Below are positions 1 through 8,641 of a DNA stretch of 64,000 nt, in pieces; the first letter of the stretch is position 1, and the number at the start of each line of letters is the position of its first letter. Under the pieces are notes generated by a model. The model was not told the origin of the DNA. It saw only the letters and a program-made list of their open reading frames with translations, and ran no database searches. The translations under genes and the position numbers were made by a program. The stretch is from JACVRW01 sp034664125 (GTDB taxonomy: Bacteria; Actinomycetota; Thermoleophilia; Solirubrobacterales; Thermoleophilaceae), in the NCBI GenBank assembly GCA_034664125.1, contig JAXDIG010000054.1:1-64000 (forward strand). The letters run 5' to 3'.

Positions 1-1
1 G

Positions 2-655
2 CGCGAGCAGGCCGACCGCGCCGCGGACGAGGCGCGCGCGGCCGAACGGCGGCGGATCGCGCGCGAGATGCACGACGTGCTCGCCCACCGCCTCTCGCTG
101 CTCTCCGTCCACGCCGGCGCGCTCGAGTTCCGCCCCGACGCCCCGGCCGAGGAGGTCGCCGAAGCGGCCGGCGTGATCCGCGAGAGCGCGCGGGCCGCGC
201 TCGACGAGCTGCGCGGCGTGATCGGCGTCCTGCGCGAGGACGGCGGCGAGAGCCCGACCCAACCGCCCCAGCCGACGCTCGCCGACGTCGCCGCCCTCGT
301 CGAGGAGTCGCGGGCGGCCGGGATGCGGATCACCGCACGGATCGAACTGGGCGACGCAGCGCCGCCCGCCGCCGTCGGCCGAACCGCCTACCGGATCGTG
401 CAGGAGGGTCTGACCAACGCACGCAAGCACGCGCCGGGAGCGGCCGTGACTCTAACCGTCCACGCGCCCGACGGCGACCTGCAGGTCGAGGTCCGCAGCC
501 TCGCGCCGGTGGCCGTCGCCGCGGTCTCGCCGCTGCGCGGGGCGGGGACCGGCCTGATCGGGCTCACCGAGCGCGTCGCGCTCGCCGGCGGCGAGCTCGA
601 GCACGGTGTCGACGCCGACGGCGCGTTCGTCGTGCGCGCCCGCCTGCCGCGATGA
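2..655 (+). CDS. Two-component sensor histidine kinase, NarL/DesK type (5' partial)
   Basis: The frame is open from the window edge, so the N-terminal sensor part is missing and 217 residues are visible. The HisKA_3 dimerisation and phosphoacceptor segment ERRRIAREMHDVLAHRLS carries the predicted phosphorylated His at visible residue 24. It is followed by an HATPase_c domain with an N box (QEGLTNARKHAP) and a G box (GTGLIGLTERV). The kinase would autophosphorylate and pass phosphate to the response regulator whose ATG overlaps its stop (ATGA, 652-655), so the pair is co-translated. The signal is unknown because the input domain lies outside the window. Confidence 0.93.
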   Translation, partial: REQADRAADEARAAERRRIAREMHDVLAHRLSLLSVHAGALEFRPDAPAEEVAEAAGVIRESARAALDELRGVIGVLREDGGESPTQPPQPTLADVAALVEESRAAGMRITARIELGDAAPPAAVGRTAYRIVQEGLTNARKHAPGAAVTLTVHAPDGDLQVEVRSLAPVAVAAVSPLRGAGTGLIGLTERVALAGGELEHGVDADGAFVVRARLPR

Positions 656-1305
656 TCCGCGTCCTGCTCGTCGACGATGACGCGCTCGTGCGCTCCGGCC
701 TGCGGATGATGCTCGCCGGCGCAGCAAGCCTCGAAGTGGTGGCCGAGGCCGCCGACGGCCGCGAGGTCCTCGGCGCGGTCGACCTCCACCGGCCCGACGT
801 CGTCCTCATGGACATCCGCATGCCACACCTCGACGGGATCGCGGCCACCCGTCTGCTCGCAGCGCAGCCCGACCCGCCCGCCGTCCTCGTGCTCACGACC
901 TTCGACGCCGACGAACTCGTCCTGCGCGCGCTGCAGGCCGGCGCCTCCGGCTTCCTGCTCAAGGACACCGCGCCGGCGGAGATCGTCCGCGCAATCGAGC
1001 TCGTCCACGCGGGCGACGGCATGCTCTCCCCCACGGTGACCCGCCGGCTCATCTCGATGGTGGCCGGCGACACGGACGCCGGCGCCCGCACCGAGCATGC
1101 CCGCGACCGACTGGCGACGCTCAGCCCGCGCGAGCGCGACGTCGCGCTCGCCATCGGCCTCGGCCACGGCAACGCCGAGATCGCCGCGACGCTGCACCTC
1201 TCGGTGGCGACGGTCAAGGGCCATGTCTCCCGACTCCTCGACAAGCTCGAGGTCGACAACCGCGTCCAAATCGCCCTGCTCGTGCAAGCCGCGGGCGAGC
1301 ACTAG
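652..1305 (+). CDS. LuxR/NarL-family response regulator
   Basis: 217 aa. The N-terminal receiver domain has the acidic pocket at residues 8-10, the phosphoacceptor Asp54 in VVLMDIRMP, Thr82 and Lys104 (FLLKD). The C-terminal LuxR helix-turn-helix spans about residues 157-207 (LSPRERDV to KLEVDNR). The start overlaps the upstream kinase stop by 4 nt, so this is a cognate pair. The family phosphorylates in the receiver and then binds promoter DNA as a dimer. Targets are not deducible. A hairpin 20 nt downstream probably ends the operon. Confidence 0.95.
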   Translation: MIRVLLVDDDALVRSGLRMMLAGAASLEVVAEAADGREVLGAVDLHRPDVVLMDIRMPHLDGIAATRLLAAQPDPPAVLVLTTFDADELVLRALQAGASGFLLKDTAPAEIVRAIELVHAGDGMLSPTVTRRLISMVAGDTDAGARTEHARDRLATLSPRERDVALAIGLGHGNAEIAATLHLSVATVKGHVSRLLDKLEVDNRVQIALLVQAAGEH

Positions 1306-1323
1306 CGGGGTCGCGGACGGATC

Positions 1324-1355
1324 AGAGTGTCGCTCGCCTATGCGAGGAACACTCT
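1324..1355 (+). terminator. Hairpin after the two-component operon
   Basis: AGAGTGT (1324-1330) pairs with ACACTCT (1349-1355). An inner CTCGC/GCGAG stem closes a CTAT loop, with a 2x2 internal mismatch. It starts 19 nt after the response regulator stop. There is no T-tract, as is common for actinobacterial terminators. Confidence 0.5.
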
Positions 1356-1883
1356 CGCCGGCGAGCAGCGGGCCGCTATCGCTCTTTCCACCCTCGGCGA
1401 TTGCTTCCGGCGCGAAGCAGTAGCGCTGGCGTCGATCGGTCGCGTGCCTGCTCCGGACGAGCGGCGGTCATGTCAGCTGGCGCTGTCCCGGCTTCTGCTT
1501 CCCGGGCCGATGAGAGCGGCGGCTATACGCGCCCGTCGGTTTGCGGAGTGCTCTCAGTCCGGAACGAATGCGGCATGTCCACGCACGTGCCAGTCCCTCG
1601 TGGTGTGGACGAGGGAGGACGATGCCGGTTGGAGGTCGCGAGGCGGTCGGAAGGTACGACTAGGCTCGCGGGCGAGTGGTCTGCTGACGTCGCGCTTCGC
1701 CGCGAGTGGGCGCCGTTGTGGACCCTAGGTGGACCCCCGAAGGGCCGTCGGCCGGGCGGGTGCCGAGTCCCGTACTGCTCTGCATCTGGAAAAGGCGCCG
1801 ATCGACGACCTCACGACAGAGTGGACTGCTGCCAGACACGTTCCGACGAGCGCGAGAAACTGCATCCCGCTGCAGAACTGCGA
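1356..1883. other. Intergenic stretch without a recognisable gene
   Basis: Several overlapping open frames exist here in both directions. None gives a recognisable protein, none has a convincing ribosome-binding site or TAnnnT box before its start, and their compositions (Arg/Ser/Ala-rich) look like out-of-frame GC-rich sequence. The stretch ends at the 3' end of the tRNA gene. It may be decayed coding DNA, but nothing specific supports that. Confidence 0.4.
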
Positions 1884-1956
1884 TAGCTCCGCCTGGATTC
1901 GAACCAGGGACCTCACGATTGTGAGTCGTGCGCTCTAACCGCTGAGCTACGGAGCC
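1884..1956 (-). tRNA. tRNA-Val (anticodon CAC)
   Basis: Read on the minus strand this folds as a full cloverleaf. The acceptor is GGCTCCG/CGGAGCT (first pair G-U), and the D arm is GCTC...GAGC. The anticodon stem CACGA/TCGTG encloses loop CTCACAA, giving anticodon CAC, which reads GUG. The variable loop is AGGTC, and the T arm is CCTGG-TTCGAAT-CCAGG. The CCA tail is not encoded. Only 32 bp separate its 5' end from the divergent formiminotransferase gene. Confidence 0.95.
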
Positions 1957-1988
1957 GCGAAGCGAGCAATCGAGTTTAGCCTTAGGGG

Positions 1989-2873
1989 GTGGGCGAGACT
2001 CCGCTGCTGATTGCCGTTCCCAACGTGAGCGAGGGCCGCGACCGCGAGGTGCTCGAGCGCCTCGAGGGTTCGGTCGGGCCGGCGATGGTGCTCGACGTGC
2101 ACGTCGATCCGGATCACAACCGGGCCGTGTTCACGCTCGCCGGCCGCCAGGGCGACCTCGCCGCCGGGCTGGTCAGCCTCGCCAAGGCGGCGGTCGAGAA
2201 CATCGACCTGCGCTCCCACGACGGCGTGCACCCGCACGTCGGCGCCCTGGACGTGATGCCCGTCGTCTGGCTCGACGGCGAGCGCCGTGGCGCGGCCGGC
2301 GCCGAGGCGCTCACCGCCGCCGCCCTCGTCGGCGAGGACGCCGAGCTGCCGGTGTTCCTCTACGGCGACCTCGCCACCAAGCCGGAGCACGCCGAGCGCG
2401 CCTGGCTGCGCAAGGGCGGCCCGAGCGGGCTCGCCCAGCGCATGGAGTCCGGCGAGCTGACCCCGGACTACGGGCCGTCGCGAGCGCACCCAACGGCCGG
2501 AGCGCTGCTGGCCACGGCGCGCAGGCCGCTGATCGCCTTCAACGTCGACCTGGCGACCGACGACGTCGAGCTCGCCAAGTCGATCGCCGCTGAGCTGCGC
2601 GAGGCCGACGGCGGCCTCCCCGGCGTGCGGGCGCTCGGCCTCTACCTCGAGGAGCGCGGGCGCGCCCAGGTGTCCACCAACGTGCACGACCACCTCGCCG
2701 TGCCGCTCGCCGAGATCGTGGAGCGCGTGCGCGCCCGCGCGCCGGTCACCGCGGCCGAGCTGATCGGGCTGGCGCCCCGGGCGGCCTTCGACGGCTTCCC
2801 GGACGACGTGCCCCTCCACGGCTTCAGCCCCGAGCGCCACATCCTGGAGGAGGCGCTCGCGGCGCTGGACTAG
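1989..2873 (+). CDS. Glutamate formiminotransferase (FTCD N-terminal-type)
   Basis: 294 aa. It matches the two-subdomain formiminotransferase fold, beginning PLLIAVPNVSEGRD, with conserved DVHVDPDHNRAVFT and SHDGVHPHVGALDVMP. The C-terminal subdomain contains VSTNVHDH. The family moves a formimino group between formiminoglutamate and tetrahydrofolate, usually in histidine breakdown. No other hut genes are in the window, so the physiological role is uncertain. The cyclodeaminase domain of the bifunctional animal enzyme is absent. Start GTG 1989 has no ribosome-binding site, but a TAGCCT box at 1977-1982 lies 6 nt upstream, which fits a leaderless mRNA. Confidence 0.82.
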   Translation: MGETPLLIAVPNVSEGRDREVLERLEGSVGPAMVLDVHVDPDHNRAVFTLAGRQGDLAAGLVSLAKAAVENIDLRSHDGVHPHVGALDVMPVVWLDGERRGAAGAEALTAAALVGEDAELPVFLYGDLATKPEHAERAWLRKGGPSGLAQRMESGELTPDYGPSRAHPTAGALLATARRPLIAFNVDLATDDVELAKSIAAELREADGGLPGVRALGLYLEERGRAQVSTNVHDHLAVPLAEIVERVRARAPVTAAELIGLAPRAAFDGFPDDVPLHGFSPERHILEEALAALD

Positions 2874-2880
2874 TTTTGCA

Positions 2881-2910
2881 GCCTTTTCCTGTCTACAGAC
2901 CGTAAAAGGC
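2881..2910 (+). terminator. Hairpin after the formiminotransferase gene
   Basis: GCCTTTT (2881-2887) pairs with AAAAGGC (2904-2910), and an inner GTCT/AGAC lies in the loop. It starts 7 nt after the stop codon and is a likely terminator. Between it and the next gene (2911-3288) the only structure seen is the palindromic element cluster at 3035-3187. Confidence 0.5.
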
Positions 2911-3034
2911 GTGCATCTCTAGTTCGGCGCGGCGCGGGGCGGCCGCTCGCGGTGCCGGCTGGGCTACCTGCAGCAGCAAAGGTGGCCGGCCGGCCGCGGC
3001 GCCCCCGCAACCCGTCCCACCCCCCGCCCTCGTC

Positions 3035-3187
3035 GGGGGCTGTCGAGTTTCTCGCGATATCCGAGAGAAACTCGACACACCCCCTTGCTCGGGCCGGGGG
3101 CTTGTCGAGTTCTGCTCGATATAGACGGAGAATTCGACCGGGCCCCCCGGCGGGCGCGGGGTGGGCCGACTTCTCTCGGTTACCCCC
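3035..3187. repeat. Three tandem palindromic hairpin elements
   Basis: Element 1 (3035-3084): GGGGGC, then a perfect 13-bp inverted repeat TGTCGAGTTTCTC (3041-3053) / GAGAAACTCGACA (3065-3077), then CCCCC. Element 2 (3096-3148) has the same plan, GGGGGC-T-TGTCGAGTTCT with right arm AGAATTCGAC and GGGCCCCCC, with one arm mismatch. Element 3 (3158-3187) is a shorter derivative between GGGG and CCCCC with a CCGA...TCGG core. Elements 1 and 2 share a CGATAT core. They look like miniature palindromic repeats (REP-like) of unknown function; genome copy number cannot be judged here. Confidence 0.65.
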
Positions 3188-3288
3188 TTATCGCTGCAGT
3201 TTGCGCGCCGGGGCAACGAAGTCGCGGGCCGCTGCCCGTCGCCGCACTGGCCGCCGCCCTCAGCCCCACGCGAGTAGGCTCCAAGCCA

Positions 3289-3636
3289 ATGGCGCAGACC
3301 AGGCGTAAGCGCACCCGCAAGCACCGCGGCACCCCCGCCGGGACGATCGAGCGTTCGGGGAGGACGGGGCGTCCGCGCACGCGCGAGGAGGCCAAGCAGA
3401 TCTCGCGCCGGCGGCGCGCAGAGCGGCTCGACAAGCCGCCCACCTGGCGCGGCGCGATGCAGCGGGCGGCGATCGCCGCGGCGGTATTCGGCCTTCTGGT
3501 CGTGCTGTTCTTCAAGAGGGACGTCGCGCAGGGCGCCGTCTTGGCCGCCTTCATGTTCCTGCTCTACATCCCGCTCGGCTACGCCACGGACACGTTCATC
3601 CACCGCTTCCGCCAGCGCCGGAGGCAGGCCCGCTGA
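3289..3636 (+). CDS. Small basic two-helix membrane protein, unknown function
   Basis: 115 aa. The first half is strongly basic (AQTRRKRTRKHRGTPAGTI, then REEAKQISRRRRAER). It is followed by two hydrophobic helices (about residues 60-78 and 82-98) and a basic tail. I do not recognise a named family. Start ATG 3289 is chosen because a TAGGCT box (3275-3280) lies 8 nt upstream, the leaderless pattern seen elsewhere in the window. The longer frame upstream would translate the palindromic repeats. It is followed 2 nt later by the metallo-hydrolase gene, so the two are probably co-transcribed. Confidence 0.7.
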   Translation: MAQTRRKRTRKHRGTPAGTIERSGRTGRPRTREEAKQISRRRRAERLDKPPTWRGAMQRAAIAAAVFGLLVVLFFKRDVAQGAVLAAFMFLLYIPLGYATDTFIHRFRQRRRQAR

Positions 3637-3638
3637 CG

Positions 3639-4277
3639 ATGGACGTGCGGATGTTCACGGTCGGCCCGGTGGCCGAGAACTCGTACATCTTTCGGCGCGA
3701 CGGGTCCGACCGCGCGCTGATCGTGGACCCGGGCGACGAGGCCGACACGCTGCTCTCCGCCCTCGAGGACCTGGGCGTGACGCTCGAGGGGATCCTGCTC
3801 ACCCACACGCACTTCGACCATGTCGGAGCCGTGGCCCCGGTGGCGAAGGCGACCGGCGCCGAGGTATGGGTGCCGGAGATCGAGAAGTTCGTCTTGGACG
3901 ACATCAACTCGTTCGTCCCCTGGCCCGGCTTCGGGCCATTCGAGTCCTATGACGCCGAGCACACCCTCGAGGGGGGCGAAAAGCTCGAGCTGGCGGGTTT
4001 CGAGATAGATGTCGTCTTCACGCCCGGTCACAGCCCAGGACACGTCACCTTCTCGATCCCCGACGAGCAGGCGATCTTCTCCGGCGACGTGCTCTTCCAG
4101 GGCTCCGTCGGCCGCACCGACCTGCCCGGAGGCGACTGGGGCACTCTGCTCGAGTCGATCCGTGCGCTGGTGGACACCCTGCCCGCCGAAACCGCCGTCT
4201 ACCCCGGGCACATGGCCATCACGAGCCTCGGCGCCGAGCGCGCGAGCAATCCGTTCCTCGCCGAGCTGGCGCGGTGA
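3639..4277 (+). CDS. MBL-fold metallo-hydrolase (glyoxalase II-like)
   Basis: 212 aa. The metallo-beta-lactamase zinc motif HTHFDH is at residues 56-61, and later ligands lie in TPGHSPGH and FSGDVLFQGSVGRTD. Overall it resembles the short YcbL/hydroxyacylglutathione hydrolase-like group that hydrolyses thioesters, but the substrate is not known and actinobacteria generally lack glutathione. It lies between the small membrane protein and hisS, overlapping the hisS start by 4 nt, an arrangement often seen in actinobacteria. Confidence 0.88.
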   Translation: MDVRMFTVGPVAENSYIFRRDGSDRALIVDPGDEADTLLSALEDLGVTLEGILLTHTHFDHVGAVAPVAKATGAEVWVPEIEKFVLDDINSFVPWPGFGPFESYDAEHTLEGGEKLELAGFEIDVVFTPGHSPGHVTFSIPDEQAIFSGDVLFQGSVGRTDLPGGDWGTLLESIRALVDTLPAETAVYPGHMAITSLGAERASNPFLAELAR

Positions 4278-5518
4278 GCCGGGGCCTGCAGGCCCCTCGG
4301 GGCACGTTCGACGTCCAGCCCGGGGACGCCCGCCGCCGGCTGCGGCTGCAGCGCATCGTGGCGGAGGTGCTCGGCCGCGCCGGCTACGAGCCGTTCGAGA
4401 CGCCGGTGTTCGAGGACACCGACCTGTTCGCCCGCGGGGTGGGGGAGTCCACCGACATCGTCCAGAAGGAGATGTTCACCTTCGAGGACAAGGCCGGTCG
4501 CTCGCTCACGCTGCGGCCGGAGGGCACGGCGGGCGTCTGCCGCGCCTACGTGGAGCACGGCATGCACAAGCTCGCCCAGCCCGTGAAGGTCTGGTACTGG
4601 GGGCCGTTCTTCCGCCACGAGGCGCCTCAGGCGGGGCGATTCCGACAGTTCACGCAATTCGGCGCCGAGGCCATCGGCTCGGACGCCCCGAGCCTCGACG
4701 CCGAGCTGATCCTGCTGCTGCGCGAGATCATCGACCTCGCCGGTGCCGGACCGGCCCGGCTGCGCGTGTCGAGCCTCGGCACCCCCGAGACGCGCGCCGC
4801 CTACCTGCAGGAGCTGACCGCCTACCTGCGCGAGCACGAAGCGGAGCTGTCCGATGAGGTCCGGGCGCGCATCGACCACAACCCGCTGCGCGCGTTCGAT
4901 GCCGACCACGAGGGCACGCAGAGAGTCGTGGCCGGCGCTCCGAAGCTGCTCGACCGCCTCAGCCCGGAAGACAGGGAGCACTTCGACGCCGTGCTGGCGC
5001 TGCTCGACGCGGCCGGGGCCGACTACGAGGTCGATCCGGCGCTCGTGCGGGGCCTCGACTACTACACCCGTACGGTGTTCGAGTTCGAGAGCGAGCGGCT
5101 CGGATCGCAGGCCGCGCTCGGCGGCGGCGGTCGCTACGACCGGCTGGTCGAGGAGCTGGGCGGCCCTCCGACGCCCGGGGTGGGCTGGGCGGCCGGCGTG
5201 GAGCGGATCCTCCTGGCCGCCGGCGACGACGAGCCGGAGGCGGACGCGCGCGTGTACATCGCCCTCGCAAAGCCGGGGGCGGTCGAGGAGGCCTTCGCGC
5301 TCGCGCGCCGGCTGCGAGAGGAGGGCATCCGGGTAGAGATCGAACAGGCGGGGCGCTCGATGAAGGGGCAGCTCAAGCAGGCCGACCGGATCGGCGCCCG
5401 CGCGACGGTGATCGTCGGCGACGGCATCGACGTCAAGGACATGGACAGCGGCGAGCAGCGCGCGGCCGATGGCCTGGAGGACGCCGTCGGCAAGGTGGGC
5501 GAGGTGCTGGCCAGGTGA
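4274..5518 (+). CDS. hisS: Histidyl-tRNA synthetase
   Basis: 414 aa class II synthetase charging tRNA-His. Visible motifs are the N-terminal APRGTFDVQPGDA, motif 1 around GYEPFETPVFE, motif 2 (FRHEAPQAGRFRQFTQFG), the histidine-specific LVRGLDYYTRTVFEFE, motif 3 (GVGWAAGVERILL), and a C-terminal anticodon-binding domain starting near ARVYIALAKPG. Start GTG 4274 overlaps the upstream stop (GTGA), and its own stop overlaps aspS in the same way, so the three genes form a translationally coupled unit. Confidence 0.97.
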   Translation: MSRGLQAPRGTFDVQPGDARRRLRLQRIVAEVLGRAGYEPFETPVFEDTDLFARGVGESTDIVQKEMFTFEDKAGRSLTLRPEGTAGVCRAYVEHGMHKLAQPVKVWYWGPFFRHEAPQAGRFRQFTQFGAEAIGSDAPSLDAELILLLREIIDLAGAGPARLRVSSLGTPETRAAYLQELTAYLREHEAELSDEVRARIDHNPLRAFDADHEGTQRVVAGAPKLLDRLSPEDREHFDAVLALLDAAGADYEVDPALVRGLDYYTRTVFEFESERLGSQAALGGGGRYDRLVEELGGPPTPGVGWAAGVERILLAAGDDEPEADARVYIALAKPGAVEEAFALARRLREEGIRVEIEQAGRSMKGQLKQADRIGARATVIVGDGIDVKDMDSGEQRAADGLEDAVGKVGEVLAR

Positions 5519-7275
5519 AGCCCCCGCGCCCCAACCGCTACCGCGACCACTGGGCCGGGGACCTGCGCGCCGAGCAGGTCGGCGAGCGGCCGCGCGTGGC
5601 CGGCTGGGTCCACCGCCGGCGCGACCACGGCGGGCTGATCTTCATCGACCTGCGCGACCGCAGCGGGCTGCTGCAGCTTGTGTTCCGGCCGGAGGAGGCC
5701 GCCGAGGCCCACGCCGCCGCGGGGCGGCTGCGCGCCGAGGACGTGGTCTCCGCCACCGGCGAGCTGGTGCGCCGCGAGGAGGGCGCCGTCAACCCCAACC
5801 TGCCGACCGGCGAGGTGGAGCTGGCCGTGTCCGAGCTCGAGCTGCTCGCCGACGCCGAGACGCCCCCGTTCCAGATCGACGAGGACGAGCCGGTGGGGGA
5901 GGAGCTGCGGCTCCGCTACCGCTACCTCGACCTGCGCAAGGAACGGATGCGCGACACGATGGTCCTGCGCCACGACGTGGTCAAGACCATCCGCGACCAC
6001 CTCTCCGAGCGCGACTTCCTCGAGATCGAGACGCCGATCCTGACCCGCTCGACCCCCGAGGGGGCGCGCGACTTCCTCGTGCCCAGCCGGCTGATCCGCG
6101 GTTCCTGGTACGCGCTGCCGCAGTCGCCGCAGCTGTTCAAGCAGCTGCTGATGGTTGGCGGCATGGAGCGCTACTTCCAGATCCCGCGCTGCTTTCGCGA
6201 CGAGGACTTCCGCGCCGATCGCCAGCCCGAGTTCACGCAGCTCGACCTGGAGATGTCCTTCGTCGACGAGGAGGACGTCTACGAGCTGATCGACCCGCTG
6301 CTGCGGGAGGTGCTCGCGCTCGGGGGCATCGACGTGAGCCTGCCGCTCGAGCGCATCGGCTACGACGAGGCGATGCTGCGCTACGGCTCCGACCGTCCCG
6401 ACCGCCGCCTCGGAGTGGAGATCCGCGATCTCACCGACGTCTTCCGCGAGTCGGAGTTCAAGGTCTTCCGGGGCGCGATCGAGGCCGGTGGAGTGGTGCG
6501 CGCGCTGCGCGCCCGCGGCGACTTCCCGCGCAGCCGCATCGACAAGCTCGAGGAGAAGGCGAAGTCGCTGGGGGCGAAGGGGCTGGCGTGGGCCGTGGTC
6601 GAGGACGGCGGCTGGCGCTCACCGATCGCGAAGTTCCTCAGCGAGGACGAGGTCGCCCGCGCGACCGCGGCCGTGGAGGCGCGCGAGGGTGACGTGATCC
6701 TGTTCGCGGCCGACCGGGCCGATGTCGCCGCCAAGGTGCTCGGCGCCCTGCGCGCGGATGTGGCCGAGGCCGAGCCGAGCGGGCACGACATCTTCTGGGT
6801 CGTCGACTTCCCGATGTTCGAGTGGGACGAGAAGGAGGGCCGCTGGGACGCGGTGCATCATCCGTTCACCTCCCCGAGCGGCAACCTCGAGGGGGACCCC
6901 GGCACTTGGCGGGCACGCGGCTACGACGTGATCCTGGACGGCTGGGAGCTGGGCGGCGGGTCGATCCGCAACAACCGCCCCGAGGTGCAGCAGAAGGTGT
7001 TCAGCATCCTTGGCATCGATCCCGAGGAGGCGCAGGAGCGCTTCGGCTTCCTGCTCGAGGCCCTCACCTACGGGGCGCCCCCGCACGGCGGCATCGCGTT
7101 CGGCATCGACCGCATCGTGGCGCTGCTCGCCGGGCGCGACTCGATCCGCGACGCGATCGCCTTCCCCAAGGCCGCCAGCGGCGCCGACCCGCTCACCGGC
7201 GCGCCCGCGCCGGTGGACGAGCGCCAGCTGCGCGAGCTGGGGATCAGGGTCGATCCGCCCCCGCCCGGGCGCTAG
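5515..7275 (+). CDS. aspS: Aspartyl-tRNA synthetase, probably non-discriminating
   Basis: 586 aa. It has an N-terminal OB-fold anticodon domain (WVHRRRDHGG, residues 31-40), class II motifs including FRDEDFRADRQPEFTQ, the bacterial GAD insertion, and the C-terminal motif 3 region GIAFGIDRIVALLAG. In characterised enzymes a His at the position seen here as His38 (Leu in E. coli) goes with non-discriminating AspRS that also makes Asp-tRNA(Asn) for GatCAB. This inference rests on one residue. The gene ends with a 4-bp convergent overlap with the Gfo/Idh gene. Confidence 0.96.
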   Translation: MKPPRPNRYRDHWAGDLRAEQVGERPRVAGWVHRRRDHGGLIFIDLRDRSGLLQLVFRPEEAAEAHAAAGRLRAEDVVSATGELVRREEGAVNPNLPTGEVELAVSELELLADAETPPFQIDEDEPVGEELRLRYRYLDLRKERMRDTMVLRHDVVKTIRDHLSERDFLEIETPILTRSTPEGARDFLVPSRLIRGSWYALPQSPQLFKQLLMVGGMERYFQIPRCFRDEDFRADRQPEFTQLDLEMSFVDEEDVYELIDPLLREVLALGGIDVSLPLERIGYDEAMLRYGSDRPDRRLGVEIRDLTDVFRESEFKVFRGAIEAGGVVRALRARGDFPRSRIDKLEEKAKSLGAKGLAWAVVEDGGWRSPIAKFLSEDEVARATAAVEAREGDVILFAADRADVAAKVLGALRADVAEAEPSGHDIFWVVDFPMFEWDEKEGRWDAVHHPFTSPSGNLEGDPGTWRARGYDVILDGWELGGGSIRNNRPEVQQKVFSILGIDPEEAQERFGFLLEALTYGAPPHGGIAFGIDRIVALLAGRDSIRDAIAFPKAASGADPLTGAPAPVDERQLRELGIRVDPPPPGR

Positions 7276-8432
7276 GGGCGCGTCCAGCGCTCGTCGCGGT
7301 TGCTCTCCATGATCGCGTCGACGAGGCAGACACGCTCGTGCCCCTCCTGGAAGGTGGCGAGCTCGCCGTCGTAGGGCTCGCCGTCGGACGCCGCCCGGAT
7401 GGCGCCGTAGAACTCCGAGACGAGCCCGGCGAGCGCGTCCAGCCAGCCCTCGGGGTGACCGGCGGGCAGGCGTGTGAGCCGGGCGGCGCGCGGGTGCAGC
7501 TGCGCCGGGTCGCGGGTGAGCTCGAGGTTGGGGGCGTCGCGGCGGCCGACCCAGGCGTGGTTGGGGTCCTCCTGGTGCCAGGCGAAGGCGGCCTTGGCGG
7601 TGTCCACCTCGAACCAGAGCTCGTTCTTGCGGCCGGCGCTCGTCTGCGAGACGGCGAACGAGCCGCGCGCGCCGCTGGCGAAGCGCACCAGGATGGTGCC
7701 GTAGTCCTCGGTTTCGATCTTGACCGGCACGCCGCCGTCCTCGCCGGGGCTCTCGAAGGCAGCGACCTCGCGCTCCGGGCGCATGCGGGTGGGATGCAGC
7801 GTGGCGAGGTCGGCGAACACCTCGACGATCGGGTCGCCGGTCACGTGCTGTACGAGGTCGGCCCAGTGCGAGCCGATGTCGGCGACCGCGCGCGAGAGCC
7901 CGGCGTTGGCGGTTTCGAGCCGCCAGTTCCAGTCGGTCGGCAGCAGCAGCCAGTCCTGCAGGTAGGCGCCGTGCACGAAGTGCGGCGCGCCGTACTCGCC
8001 GCTCTCGAGCATCGCCCTGATCTGAGCGACGAGCGGGTAGTGGCGGTAGTTGAAGCACACGGCCGCGACGGCGTCGCTGCCCGCGGCGGCCGCGGCCAGC
8101 TCGGCGCTCTGCACGCGGTCGAGCGCCAGCGGCTTCTCGGACAGCACATGCAGGCCGCGTGCCAGGGCGCCCATGCTGACCTCGTGGTGGAGCCGATTGA
8201 TCGTGCAGTTGTGGATCGCGTCGAGGCCGTCGTGGTCGAGCAGCTCGGCGTGGCTGGCGTAGGCGCGCTCGACGCCGTGCGCGGCGGCGATCCGCTCGGC
8301 CCGCTCGCGGTCCGAGCCGGCCACGGCGACGACCTCGACGCCGGGGACGCGCGCCAGCGCGTCGAGGTGGCTGGCCGCGGCGAAGCCGGTGCCGGCTACG
8401 CCTACCCGGGTACGATCGGAGGGCGACGGCAA
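7272..8432 (-). CDS. Gfo/Idh/MocA-family oxidoreductase
   Basis: 386 aa with the start proposed here. The N-terminal Rossmann fold has VGVAGTGFAAASH, followed by the family's EKPLA motif (LSEKPLALDR) and a C-terminal dimerisation/substrate domain. Members are NAD(P)-dependent dehydrogenases of sugars, inositols and related compounds; the substrate here is unknown. The open frame extends to 8603, but I prefer TTG 8432 because a TAGGCT box on the minus strand (8440-8445) lies exactly 7 nt upstream and the Rossmann glycines then sit close to the N-terminus. It converges on aspS. Confidence 0.85.
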   Translation of the reverse strand: MPSPSDRTRVGVAGTGFAAASHLDALARVPGVEVVAVAGSDRERAERIAAAHGVERAYASHAELLDHDGLDAIHNCTINRLHHEVSMGALARGLHVLSEKPLALDRVQSAELAAAAAGSDAVAAVCFNYRHYPLVAQIRAMLESGEYGAPHFVHGAYLQDWLLLPTDWNWRLETANAGLSRAVADIGSHWADLVQHVTGDPIVEVFADLATLHPTRMRPEREVAAFESPGEDGGVPVKIETEDYGTILVRFASGARGSFAVSQTSAGRKNELWFEVDTAKAAFAWHQEDPNHAWVGRRDAPNLELTRDPAQLHPRAARLTRLPAGHPEGWLDALAGLVSEFYGAIRAASDGEPYDGELATFQEGHERVCLVDAIMESNRDERWTRP

Positions 8433-8641
8433 GGACGTGAGCCTACTGACGAAGACTGGCCCCAGCCTGCCGCTGCCGGTCCGGGAGTTGGGCCTGCTGT
8501 CGTAGCAAGCGTGGGTGTCCTCCGCAGCGGGCCACGGCCCTACCGCGAGTAGAACTCCCAACCCGGTGATGTTCGGCTCAACATTTGCGGCCGGCTCACG
8601 CACAGGCTCGGGCCTTGGTCGAATTTAGCACCGGTTGGCTA

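Noticed and set aside
1327..1938. Several overlapping short open frames between the response regulator and the tRNA
   Set aside because: No family, no ribosome-binding site or TAnnnT box, and some run into the tRNA gene.
1884..1956. Reading the tRNA as tRNA-His from a GTG triplet on the plus strand
   Set aside because: Only the minus strand gives correct D and T arms; there the anticodon loop CTCACAA reads CAC (Val).
3035..3187. CRISPR array
   Set aside because: The units are palindromic, of unequal length and without unique spacers of constant size; no cas genes are present.
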